Below are positions 1 to 9,800 of a DNA stretch of 64,000 nt, piece by piece (the stretch's first letter is position 1; every line of letters begins with the position of its first letter). The notes under the pieces were generated by a model. The model saw nothing but the letters and a program-made list of their open reading frames with translations, searched no databases and was not told the origin of the DNA. Source of the stretch: Branchinecta lynchi (lineage: Eukaryota > Arthropoda > Branchiopoda > Anostraca > Branchinectidae); the NCBI GenBank assembly GCA_023053575.1, contig JAKZAP010000021.1, positions 13,516,212-13,580,211 of the forward strand. Reading direction: 5' to 3'. The position numbers were made by a program, and so were the translations under genes.

Positions 1-302
1 GAAGATATTTTAACCTTCTGTTCTTCCCGTTACTTGTTCTTCCATCGAAATTGCTTTCCGAAAATTAAGAAGAACTGGTTCTACAGATTCTGATGGCCTT
101 AGTGCGGATTTTTTAAAAATTGAAAAAAAAAAATTATCGACAACAGAACCCAACCAGCGCACGACCTTCTACACTGCTTCTTTGCTGACGATTGAAATTA
201 AGTGTCTTTTGTGTATATTTATGTGTTTTATTTACTTTCTTCATTTACTCCGCTTTCTGAAAACGGCGGGTTATAAATAAATTACTTACTTACTTACTTA
301 CT
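1..302 (+). mobile_element. 3' end of a non-LTR retrotransposon (LINE) with TTAC tail
   Basis: Bases 138-280 are nearly identical to 33616-33762, including the block that starts GACAACAGAACCC. Both copies end in short TTAC repeats (281-302 here). A shared 3' end with a simple tetranucleotide tail is typical of 5'-truncated LINEs. No reverse transcriptase remains in this part, so the clade cannot be named. The upstream boundary lies outside the window. Confidence 0.6.
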
Positions 303-2025
303 CTCTTAAAATGGAACAAAAAAAAAGCGTTTTTCGCGTGCTGTTGTCGCTCAATGTGAGCCTTACAATGAGTTGCATACTGACATTTATGACCATCAGA
401 CCTGGAAGCAATTTCAACCACGGTGGCTCGCCCGGAAAAATATACAGAAGTTTTCTGCGGATCGATGAGCCAAATCTTTGACCTGGTGAACGTGAAAACC
501 TTTACATAAGTTGTCTCCATTCTCATTGCCTGGATTTTCGGGGCTAGATACATTTTTTTCACATGAATTCTCTCCGTGGAAATAGGGCGAAACTATGTTT
601 CTGTCGTTATCAATACCGCGGCTAAGACGTGAGGGATTTCCCGTCATGGTGACATGTGCGTTCAAATAGCAGGTGAAGATAATTGCTAAATCTTGTTGTT
701 TCCAACCGCGAAAGATGCATCTCAGAAAACAAGCCTGGGACATGTGTGCAAAGGATGCGTCTCAAAAGACAAGCCTGGGACATGTGTGCAGTAGATATTT
801 ATTTTATTTAGCCTGACCATTTTTCTGTGATGATTGCTAGGAAGTGCATGCATTTTTTCTTGTGTGCGCGAACTCGTTTGTTTGTAGATATCATTGGAGA
901 AAATACATCCCAGAGGTTTGGAGGTCCAATCGTTGTTAGCAGCAAGCAATACTCCAAACAAAGGCAGTTTTTTAAAGGGACGACCCGGACGGATTTACTG
1001 AACTAACGGTCCGATCCGTCTGAGCTTAGGTGCCATAAGCACCTTCGTAATGTAACTTAGTAACGTAACTCTCCTTTGAAAAGAATATGGAGGTAGCTGT
1101 GGGTGGGGCAGTTAAACCATCGCAGAAAACCCGGCTTTGTCGTTCTTGGTTGAACAATTTTTGCTGTGAGTAACTCTGGAAGAGAAAAATGCATTTCCGG
1201 TAGTCCGCCAAGGGGTATAAATATCAAAAGATAAACTAAAATATCTTACGGAATATTTAAAATTATAAGCTTCTGATTGAAAAATGTACCAACAATCTAA
1301 ATTACTTCCCAGATATGATATTTTTGCAACACAGTTCGAAGCTACAGCAAGGATTGGCTACCTCTTAGAAATGATGTCGTCACCCACTGGGGCTTCTTCG
1401 TTCTTCCAAAGAACGATTTTGAAGGACCTCGCAGAATGAGTGCTATCAGTCGAGCCCAGCTGCTACTGAGGTACATGCCCTGTAGTATGTGTACAAACAA
1501 ACGAAACGGCAGCATAACACAAGTGACGAAGCCTAAGAGGCTTTCTGTTTCCGAAGCTTGGAAAAGATGAAGCTAGGAAAGTCCTCAGGAACGGTAGTTT
1601 ACGGGTGATGGAAGGAGCGCTTTGCAGGCGTTGGGTTTGTACGAAGGAGAAACGCCGCAAGGCTTGAGGAAGGAATCAACAGAGAGTCCGAAAGCAGCCG
1701 GAGTGTCAGACATGGAACTGCAGCGCCATCTGGGATATGAGAGTTCTCGGATAGTGGAGAGACATACTGAAGAGCAAAGTTGACGTCGCCAATAGCTCTC
1801 GATGCTGGACTAACTATCCAAGTGCATGTGGACCAAAGGAAACTCCCATGCATTTTTCAAGAATATTTTTGACTTTTTCGGAGAACGGAAGGGAACAATA
1901 TGAACAACAGGCGAATGCTAATGCAGGAGTGCACATGATAAATAGTTGACTACTATTTATGGGATTTTGAGATTTGGAAGGAAGGAGGCTGAGGTCCTAG
2001 GAATAGAGGGAGGTACTGGATGCGG
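303..2025. other. No recognisable gene
   Basis: Only short overlapping frames with no family resemblance occur here. One small direct repeat is visible: a block of about 30 bases containing AAGCCTGGGACATGTGTGCA occurs at about 720-750 and again at about 760-790. I see no LTR, terminal repeat or conserved coding sequence. Confidence 0.4.
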
Positions 2026-2329
2026 TTAAGGTTGACTCCATATCTTATACTACCAGCTCGTGCAGGCGAGGGTGTGAGTATAGTACTATTCTCATCCTCG
2101 GAGGTGCGGGCTAAATCGGTTCATAGCGAATGAGCAAAGCACAGGGTAGCTGGGGCAAAGGCGCAGCGCAAATCGAAAAAAAAAAGAGAAGTGAAGCAAA
2201 GAAATTGGATAAAAACTCGTTTTCCCACGTGCATGGTATGGTAGCACCTTTTTTCAACCGTTTAAGGTTGACTCCATATCTTATACTACCAGCCCGTGCA
2301 TGCGAGGGTGTGAATATAGTACTAAAAAT
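2026..2329 (+). repeat. Pair of ~70-bp direct repeats
   Basis: A block containing TTGACTCCATATCTTATACT occurs at 2026-2094 and again at 2258-2329 with a few substitutions (CTCGTGCAGG against CCCGTGCATG). The copies are about 232 bp apart. The spacer contains a short A run and no recognisable gene. The origin is unknown. Confidence 0.6.
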
Positions 2330-3216
2330 AGTTTAGTCCTTAAACGTTTGGCAAGTAACCACGGCCTATTAGGCGCTCTGGGCTTACTTGGCGTGTTTTC
2401 AGTTACATTAAATGCAACCTCAACAAGTGTGAAGTGGACGTACGATATATATACTATAGATCACTCTACTCGAGAAAGGGGCTGCAGCAACTGGTGAACG
2501 AGAAGATTCTGGTTTTCCCAGGATACAAAGTCAGGCCAGTTATCACTGTTTGGACAGTGCCTCTTGTTGTCCCGAACCGCCCTGGCCTATGACTGACATC
2601 TTTATACAAGAGTTCGCAGACACTTTCAATAACTTCAAGGAACAGGTGCTTGATCGATTGGAAGCAGACCACTCATTCTCGGTAAACAGTTTCGTAATAA
2701 CAAACAACGACACTATAAGCATCATGATTCATGGAGCCAAGACAGTCAGAACAAACCACAGAAGTAGTCGCAGAAGAGATCACAGAAGAAACTACGGCGG
2801 GGCCGAGACCAGGGACATCCAGAAGACCACAGACACCTGACTGGGACACCCAAGTACCCAAACTACGGAGGCTCGCCAGATGCACCACACGAATTGTGCC
2901 AAAATGAATTAGTAGTGAAATAATACAAGTAACTGAAATTAAGAAAGTGTGATATAAAGTGAAGTCAAAAATAAGCAGTAATAAGTAAATCAAAGGTAGT
3001 GAAATACGGACGCCTTGTAAATAAAACACGCCATGCTTGTATATTCTATGTTTGCCAACTAATTTGCCTTTTACTGTTAATATACCATTAATCTCTATCT
3101 TTATAAGACCTATCTCTCACGCGTTATCTCTATCTCTAGTGCCCTATCCTGGATCGACCACGGTTATAAGAATAGGATCTCTGAAAGATTTAGAAAGCTA
3201 CTAAATTCTTTCAGAA
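2330..3216. other. No recognised gene; two small overlapping ORFs
   Basis: Two frames overlap. One at 2550-2840 could encode 96 aa starting MDSASCC. One at 2731-2907 could encode 58 aa with an acidic Thr/Glu-rich first half and a basic end. Neither resembles a known family or the accessory genes of the LTR elements nearby. They may be decayed retroelement sequence just upstream of the env remnant at 3217. Coding potential is doubtful. Confidence 0.25.
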
Positions 3217-3718
3217 TGACAGTGGAACTTTTTCTCGCACTCTGTACCCATCTGGTTGTCAGCAACGGGTATCCAAACGGGCATTATCAGTTGTCACCAA
3301 GCTCGCACTAGTAGACGAAGGATTTGTCCGTAGAGCAAACGAGGCGAAAGTTATCACTTCGCATTGCAAATTACGCAATTTTCTTTAGTCTTCGAAATAG
3401 CTCTGTGTAAATATTGAATGGAAAGATTGTGTCACAGAAATGAACACGCAGTTTAGATTGAATACGACTTGGCACGAATTCTCGAATTTGGAGTACAAGG
3501 AAGGAGAATGAAAGTTACAGATTTCGTTCTCATCGCAGGAGCAGTCGGATCAATAAACTTTATATTCGTCACTGCACTCATGGTTTTGGCACTAAGAAAT
3601 GCTTTCCGGTCCGCCAAAATGAAAGCAGATATTTACGAATTACAAAGTAATGAAATATCCCCTAGCGACCGTCGAATGATTCGCGAGTACGCAATGTACG
3701 TTGGTATTCGTGAATAAT
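3217..3718 (+). pseudogene. Envelope-1 remnant, internally deleted
   Basis: A signal-peptide-like start (MTVELFLALCTHLVVSN) lies just after a splice-acceptor-like CTTTCAG. It parallels the start of the intact envelope-1 proteins at 14358 and 62490. In another frame follows LVDEGFVRR, resembling the LVDGALI segment of those genes. The end at about 3508-3716 encodes a membrane helix and a tail ending IREYAMYVGIRE, clearly homologous to the end of the 633-aa protein (ILREYAEFVGIR). About 500 codons between the two parts are missing and the frame is disrupted. It is divergent from the other copies, so probably an old insertion. Confidence 0.6.
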
Positions 3719-3863
3719 GACGTAAATCCGATGTAATCCGGATGTTGACATCCGCAAGGCCGGAAATTGGCCATAGCCAAAGCCACAAGAAAATATAAAA
3801 TGTGAATAAAACGAGATAAAGTTATATTTAAGTTAACAGTGTTAGTGATTACCTGATATAAAC

Positions 3864-4930
3864 ATGTTCTATATATTTTCAGTTTTTATGGTTTTTAAAG
3901 TGACAGCAGAGCAGGTTCCAGAGGTTCGCATAGGACTAGGGCAATTGCTGGTGCCTGAAGGGAAAGTAGACATCACAACCGCCGCCTGGACACTTACTGG
4001 TGACGTAAATTTTGCGTTCTTTCGGAAATTAAACACCACGATAAGGGAGTATTCTATTCTTATAAGTGCTTACCAGGGAAAAATAGATGTACAAGCTAAA
4101 ATCGTCGCACTGTCCAATAAGAGCATCTTTCATGAGAAATACCATGATAAAAATGCCAAAATACTACACGCAGTAGAAGAACTCCAGGAAGAGGTCGAAG
4201 GTATTCTGGCACTGACCAACCGACATGGCATACGGAAACGGCGATCTTTGATCGATGACGGAGGCAACGTACTACAGTACTTGTTCGGTACAGCAACTGA
4301 TGCCGATGTTGCTAGCGTTAATGAAGCTGTTAAACTACTGAAATTAGCTGGTAGCGCTCAAAATGCGATTGTTGCAAAACAGGTGTCTGTAATTAAAAAA
4401 ATTGGTAATGCGACGACGAAATTCAGACAGACATTCTTTCCAATCTTACTAATAGCTTGCAAACTATTGAAACCAATTGGCGCCAAGTCTCTGAATTTGT
4501 TCAGTATACCAAAGAAATAACCTTGCATTACAATATGTAATTTCCGTACATGAAATCGCACCAGCTCATTTCAGAAGTTAGACAAAAAGTACAGTCTTTA
4601 GAAATTGACCTCAATTCTCTAGCTGTGGCAAGATTGCCAGTTAACATGTTGAAGCCCAAGCATCTACATGAATGTCAGAACGATTTAGCTGCAATCTTAC
4701 CCGCTTCTTTCCGCTTACCTACGAAGGAAACGCATAATGTTTGGCCTTGTTATCACAACTTTGCAAAGACGACTACTTTATTAACGACCAACGGACTAAG
4801 GATTTTAGTCAAAATCCCATTAATTTCAGTTGCAGGAGAATATGACCTTTACCGAATTATCCCGTTTCCAACCATGCAAATTAGTCTACCTAAAAATTTG
4901 ACTACCATTTATACCTCCGCTGCCACCAGT
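3864..4930 (+). pseudogene. Envelope-2 (baculovirus F-like) pseudogene, 3'-truncated
   Basis: The first frame (3864-4520) has a hydrophobic start, a segment VRIGLGQLLVPEG, and a basic cleavage-type site RKRR followed by SLIDDGGNVLQYLFGT, which matches the furin site and fusion-peptide region of F-type envelopes. A one-base frame change near 4430 and an in-frame TAA near 4541 break it. The frame then continues at 4550 with homology to 17161-17540 of element 1. The homology ends near 4893-4930, where an inverted LTR2 fragment begins, so the C-terminal half with its membrane anchor is missing. It lies after the envelope-1 remnant, the same order as in element 1. Confidence 0.75.
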
Positions 4931-5031
4931 GAAACGGGGCTTCCCCTTACTCTATTGCATGTTAGTGACTGGGTAGCATGGTCGGAATAACAGTAATGTC
5001 TACCTTAGAGTGGTGTCGAGGCGAGTTCGCG
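4930..5031 (-). repeat. LTR2, 3' part, inverted (left half of a split copy)
   Basis: The reverse complement of this stretch matches 29011-29112, the end of the forward LTR2 copy (…CCCCGTTTCA). Just beside it (4913-4929) is the reverse of CTGGTGGCAGCGG, the primer-binding-like sequence that follows the forward copy. The rest of this LTR2 resumes at 26842. Element 1 has inserted between the two halves. Confidence 0.75.
5028..5031. repeat. Target-site duplication CGCG of element 1 (left)
   Basis: CGCG directly precedes the 5' LTR and is repeated at 26838-26841 after the 3' LTR. The forward LTR2 copy near 29008 shows the unoccupied site with a single related tetranucleotide. Alternating pyrimidine-purine targets of 4 bp are known for errantiviruses. 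Confidence 0.85.
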
Positions 5032-5597
5032 TGTTACATTGGGTTGGTCATTAATAATTAATTATCGGAAGCATTTTATTCGTAGTTCAGAAAATATACA
5101 AGACGTAAAAGAATATTCCATTTCCTCTTGGAAACGCAGAGTTTGGGTAGAACTTCCTGGAAATGGCGGTTTTGAATATCCTGCTAAAAACATAGATTTT
5201 GGTAAAGCATCGTGGTTTTTGGGGTTTCTGAAAGAACCGAGATTGTGGAAGCTAACGGAAGTGGCGGTCGTGGAAGCAGGAACTGGAGAGTGGTTTTTAG
5301 AGCAGATGCGAATTAGAAACAAGCCAAGAAAAAACAAAGCAATTGTGTATACGGATTGTTTTTGTAACTCGAGAAAATACCAATACAGTAAGTCAGCTCG
5401 AACCACCAAACGAAAGACTACGATCCCGAATACGCCTTTGAAGAGTTGAACGATTCCCCCGTTCGCACGCTACCGTTATGTTCGCAAGTCGGGGTTAGCT
5501 CTCGGTCAGAGTATCGACATTGAACCAGCAACGAAAGGTCCATCGCGGGACCTCGGAAGTAAAGAGTAATAACACGAGTAATAACCTCATCGGTTCA
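5032..5597 (+). repeat. 5' LTR of element 1 (type A)
   Basis: It begins TGTTACATTGGG and ends CATCGGTTCA, so it has TG…CA ends. It matches 26272-26837 except at 5099, 5134 and 5149. A GTAAGT donor-like site lies at 5388-5393. The part after about 5390 is shared with the type B LTRs of copies C, D and E; the first part is not. An open frame of about 136 codons runs through it but has no resemblance to a protein and differs in type B, so I do not call it coding. Confidence 0.92.
5388..5393 (+). promoter_or_regulatory. Candidate splice donor in the LTR
   Basis: ACA|GTAAGT fits the donor consensus. The same GTAAGT occurs at the equivalent place in the other LTRs (26628, 34587, about 31038 in type A; 33886, 36949, 50965 in type B, there as AAA|GTAAGT). 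It would serve a leader exon joined to the acceptors before the 3' genes. It is used only if transcription starts upstream of it inside the LTR, which is inferred. Confidence 0.4.
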
Positions 5598-5696
5598 CTG
5601 GTGACGCGTCGTTTTTCGTTTGGAAGGGAATCATAGGCTAGATAATATAGTATACCGTAGTGTTTTGAGTGTATTTTTCCTTTAGACCGGGTTAGA
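5598..5696 (+). promoter_or_regulatory. Leader with candidate primer-binding site
   Basis: One base after the LTR comes TGGTGACGCGT, beginning with TGG as expected for pairing to a tRNA CCA end. The same sequence follows the 5' LTR of copy E (51146). I could not assign the tRNA. The remaining leader leads to the gag start at 5697 and is conserved before the gag starts at 37205 and 51254. Confidence 0.6.
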
Positions 5697-6766
5697 ATGT
5701 CTGAAGATGACACATCAAATATGTCCCTTGGCACACTTTGCAAAATCGCATCTCAAGTCTCCACTTTCTCTGGGAGCGAAGACGCTTTGATATTTATTGA
5801 GACGCTCGAAAATTTGAAATTTTGGGACAAGTCCATTCAGAGCGATGAACTTATACGTTTGGCATTCATGAAAACGACAAGCCAGGCGGCTAATTTCCTA
5901 ACCAGTCACGCGAAATTTGAGTCATTCGATGATTTGAAGAAAGCCCTTGCCAGGCAGTTTGAACACACGTCCCTTAGGGCACGGTTGGTCCACGAAACTC
6001 TTCGTCTGGAGGATGGCGAAGATCCGTTTCCGTTTTTCGAAAAATTGAAATTAAAAACTTTGAAACTTATGGGTTTGGATCAAGTTTCGTCGGCAACCGA
6101 AGGAAGCTTTGATGGCTATTCAAATCTTTTGAAAAACCTCCTCCTAGACAGCCTTTCCCCTCAACTAGGAATGCGGGTGGTCGCAAAGATTTTGAGGAGG
6201 CCACACAGTTTTTGATAAACGATTTTCGTGCACGTGAATTTGCTAAAGCCAAGTCGCCTCATGTGTTGTCTACTATTGCTTCCGCTTCAGTCGAAACTAG
6301 GCCTAGTATACTAGCAAATGGAGCCACACGAGATGGCAGGGTCTCAGAAAACATACCAGATAAGCGTACCGACGGCACTATTTTCCGGCGTTCAAGTCGC
6401 CCAACGTTTCGCCGTCGGGAACCGTCACAAAGTAACCGACTGTCAAATGACATAAGCAGCTTCAGGGGTAGATCTCGTGACATGAGAGGGGTTCGGGAAG
6501 GTTCCTATGGGAGGTCCGAGTCCCGAAAACCTGGCGGTTCGAATAAGAATTGTTTCAACTGCAACAAAACCGGTCATTTTGCTCGGGAATGTCGCGCACC
6601 CCGTACCATGCGTTGCTATAGTTGTCAAAGAGTAGGGCATTTGGCAAGACAGTGTCGCAGTCAATCCGCCGGTCCTCGTCCCAAAGAATGTTTTAAATGT
6701 GGGAAACCGGGACATTTCTCAAGGGAATGCCATCTAGCTGAAAACTTCAGTCGTTTAAACTTGTAA
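5697..6766 (+). pseudogene. gag: gag, broken by a 10-bp deletion
   Basis: The first frame (5697-6215) gives a capsid-like helical protein without a myristoylation signal. The second frame (to 6766) carries a basic Arg/Ser-rich linker and three CCHC zinc knuckles (CFNCNKTGHFAREC, CYSCQRVGHLARQC, CFKCGKPGHFSREC) that would bind genomic RNA. Near 6184 element 1 lacks 10 bases that copies D and E both have, which shifts the frame and separates capsid from nucleocapsid. The start ATG is supported by conservation with 37205 and 51254. Gag forms the particle core. This copy would give only a truncated capsid, and ribosomes would not reach the pol frameshift site in the right frame. Confidence 0.88.
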
Positions 6767-6819
6767 GGGGACGCGCACGTCGTCACGTTTCGGTAAATTC
6801 TGATGCGCATCCCGTCCCT
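6754..6819 (+). promoter_or_regulatory. -1 ribosomal frameshift signal between gag and pol
   Basis: T TTA AAC at 6754-6760 lies in the gag phase two codons before the gag stop (6764-6766). The pol frame is open from 6742, so a -1 slip here enters pol. UUUAAAC is a classical slippery heptamer. Downstream, GGGACGCGCA (from 6768) can pair with TGCGCATCCC (ending near 6813) with one mismatch, forming a stem. The heptamer, its phase and the potential stem are also present in copy E at 52273. Confidence 0.75.
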
Positions 6820-9800
6820 TATCGTTCGACTAAAATTATGGGAGAAAATTTTATAGCCTCGTATTTTGCTAATTGCAGTGGAGTAAATTGTAAAGTTTTG
6901 CCGTATGTTAATGCTTTTGTGTGTGGTGTCTCTGTACGCGCGCTTGCCGATAGTGGCGCCTCGATATCGCTTTTAAGTTACGATATGTTTTTGCAGTTAC
7001 CCGATTTAGTTAGGTCAAAGATAGTTAAAAACTATAATGATGTTAGCAGTGCTACCGGTCATTCCATGGAAATTATCGGGAGTATTTCAGAGAATGTTAA
7101 TATTGACGAACATGAATACTTTGAGACGTTTTTGATAAGTGACAAATTGAAAATGCCGATGATATTAGGTTATGGATTCTTGAAGAAAAATGACCTATTA
7201 ATTGATGCTAAGAATGACAAATTAATCCGTAGAGGCTCTAACGGGGAAAGTCTGCGGTCTGTTTGTGAATTTTCTGACCCGTCGGCAAATCTGGTCAACC
7301 TTAAAGAACAAATGAAACCAAATTGTTGTTTTGCTCGAAACCAGTCCTGTGGTCCACAGTCGATTCCTTGTTCCTCCGTTAGTCCTGTAGTTAATTTACC
7401 CCATCCCAGCTACCCTTGTCCACCTCCTATCAATGAAAGTGATGGTTTAAAATCAGAAATTGGGTTAGGAAAACCGGAGGTCGAATCGGCGAAATCGCCG
7501 AAACGCATACATAGGCTTCAACTTGTGTCTAGGGCTAGTGTTAATGCCAAGACCAGTAAGCGGTGCGTGTTATCTACTAGTAGGGGGCCAATAGATACGG
7601 ACGGTTTATTTTTGGTTTCACCTACAAAGGAAATGAGCGAAAGATTCCCAGACTTAGTCCTACCGGAACAGCTTGTAACTACTCAGGATGGCATGTTTCA
7701 GGTGTTCATAGAGAACTATTCGGATAAAACTTTGAAAATTCCCCGGTTCTACATGGCAAATGCCGAAGCTTGGGTTCCGGAAGAAAACGTTTGCATGAGT
7801 ATTTCTGAAACATTGAAACCCACAGAGGTCATTTCGGGTTCTGGTTTACTGCCAAACAATGAAGTGGATGGGTTTCTTAAAATGTTCAAATTAGATCATC
7901 TTGCAAAGAACCCAATCCGAAAACAAAATGTTGAGAAACTTCTTGTTGATAATCATGACGTGTTTGCGAAAGACGATTTTGATTTGGGCACTTGTAATAT
8001 TGAGCCTTTTGTAATTGACGTTGGTAATGCTTCCCCTCAGAAAGTCCGTCCATATCGCATCCCAGTCCACCTAGAACCAGTTGCAAAGGCAGAAATAGAC
8101 CGTATGTTGGCCTGTAAGGTCATAGAGCCAACATCTTCACCGTGGCTGGCCCCTCTGCTGTTAGTAAAGAAAAAGGATGAATCTTATCGTGCCGTTACAG
8201 ATTTTCGCCGACTGAATGACGTGACAGTTAGTGACGAGTTTCCTCTCCCCTATATTACTGCCATTTTAGACAAACTGCATGGTAAAAAGATTTTTTCTGT
8301 TCTCGACTGTTTAAGCGGCTACTGGCAGATGACTGTCCACCCTGACAGTAGAAAATATAAAGGATTTTCGGCCCCAGGCTACGAACAATATGTCTATGCG
8401 AAGCTTGCGTTTGGTCTCAAAAACGCACCCGCCGCTTATAGTAGAATTATGCATCGAATTTTAAAACATCTGTTTGATGAAGGGGTCGCCGTTTATCTCG
8501 ATGACGTGATAAACGCCTCCGATGACGACGATTCACACATGATTTTGTTGACTAAAGTTTTTGCAGCTTTTCGCAAAGCTGGTTTGAAGTTGAAAGCGCG
8601 GAAATGTGATTTTTTCAAGGAAGAAGTTATTTTCTTGGGTCACCGTGTCGATAAAAATGGAATTCGTCCCGATCCTAATAAGTTAAGTGCCGTACGTGAC
8701 CTCGCGTATCCGAAAGACGTCAGTGAATTGCGATCCTGCATAGGTCTATTCTCATATTTCCGGAAATTTGTTCCCCAATTTTCTGCCATAGCGTCGCCCC
8801 TTATTAAACTTACGAAAAAGGAGGTATCTTTTGTTTTTGGTGATGAAGAAAAGAAGGCTTTTGAACAGCTTCGGTCTAAATTATTGGAAGAACCTATCCT
8901 TGGTCTTCCAGATCTTAGTCGAACAGCAAATCCGATGAAAATTTATTGCGATGCCAGCAACAAGGCGTGTGGGGGATTTTTGACACAAATTCAAAATGGG
9001 GTACAAAAGGTCTTGCAGTACACATCACGTACGTTCAATGACGCAGAGGTAAAACACGCCGCGGTTCAGAAGGAGGCCTTAGCCATTACGCACTGCATTA
9101 GGTCATTTCGCCCTTACTTGCTTGGTAGAAAATTTATTGTCGCCTCGGATCATAAGCCTCTTCAGTGGTTGATGAAGAGCACAGGGAAGGATCTCACCGG
9201 GAAGTGGGCTAGAATGCAGATGGAACTGCAGGGGTACGATTTTGAGATTACACACATTCCGGGGGCTCAAAACGTTGTCGCAGACGCACTCAGTCGCCTC
9301 CCGACGGCTGATTCAAATCTCGAAATAATGGCGGTGGTACCAGGGGCGGACAGCCAGTTCTCTTCACAAGAACTGCGTAATTTGCAAGAGAAAGACGGGT
9401 TTTCGTCTGCGGTACGTAACTACCTTCAGCATGGTAGTGAGTTGCCCTCTCAAATCGAAAATCAAGTTTTGCGCGAAATCGAAAATTTTGTACTAGATGA
9501 TGGCTTACTTTGTTACGTTTACACCCCGTATCAAAACTGCCGTAGATCGGATCTGCGGGTAGTACCGGTTTTACCCCGCTCGCTTATTCCGGAAGTTCTG
9601 TTTGATTACCATGATTCTACAATATCGGGTCATTTTGGGTTCCTCAAGACATATGAACGCGTGCGCAACCGTTTTTACTTCAGAAACATGTACAACGTTG
9701 TCAAACAATACGTTCAGTGTTGCCTTGACTGCTGTCAAAGAAAAGGTCTTAACCATTTACCTAGGGCACCTTTGGGCACCATTCCCGAATCATCGAGACC

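Noticed and set aside
1463..1853. Two overlapping minus-strand frames of 65 and 84 codons
   Set aside because: No similarity, no codon pattern and no splice context that supports a gene.
5039..5449. 136-codon open frame in the LTR, repeated at 26237-26689, and the opposite frame of 115 codons
   Set aside because: It is the same in both places only because the LTRs are near-identical. The type A LTRs at 29422 and 34238 do not keep it, and type B lacks it. No protein resemblance.
6838..6840. ATG at 6838 as an independent start of pol
   Set aside because: The pol frame is open upstream into gag, and a phased TTTAAAC heptamer sits at the overlap. Frameshift fusion is the better model.
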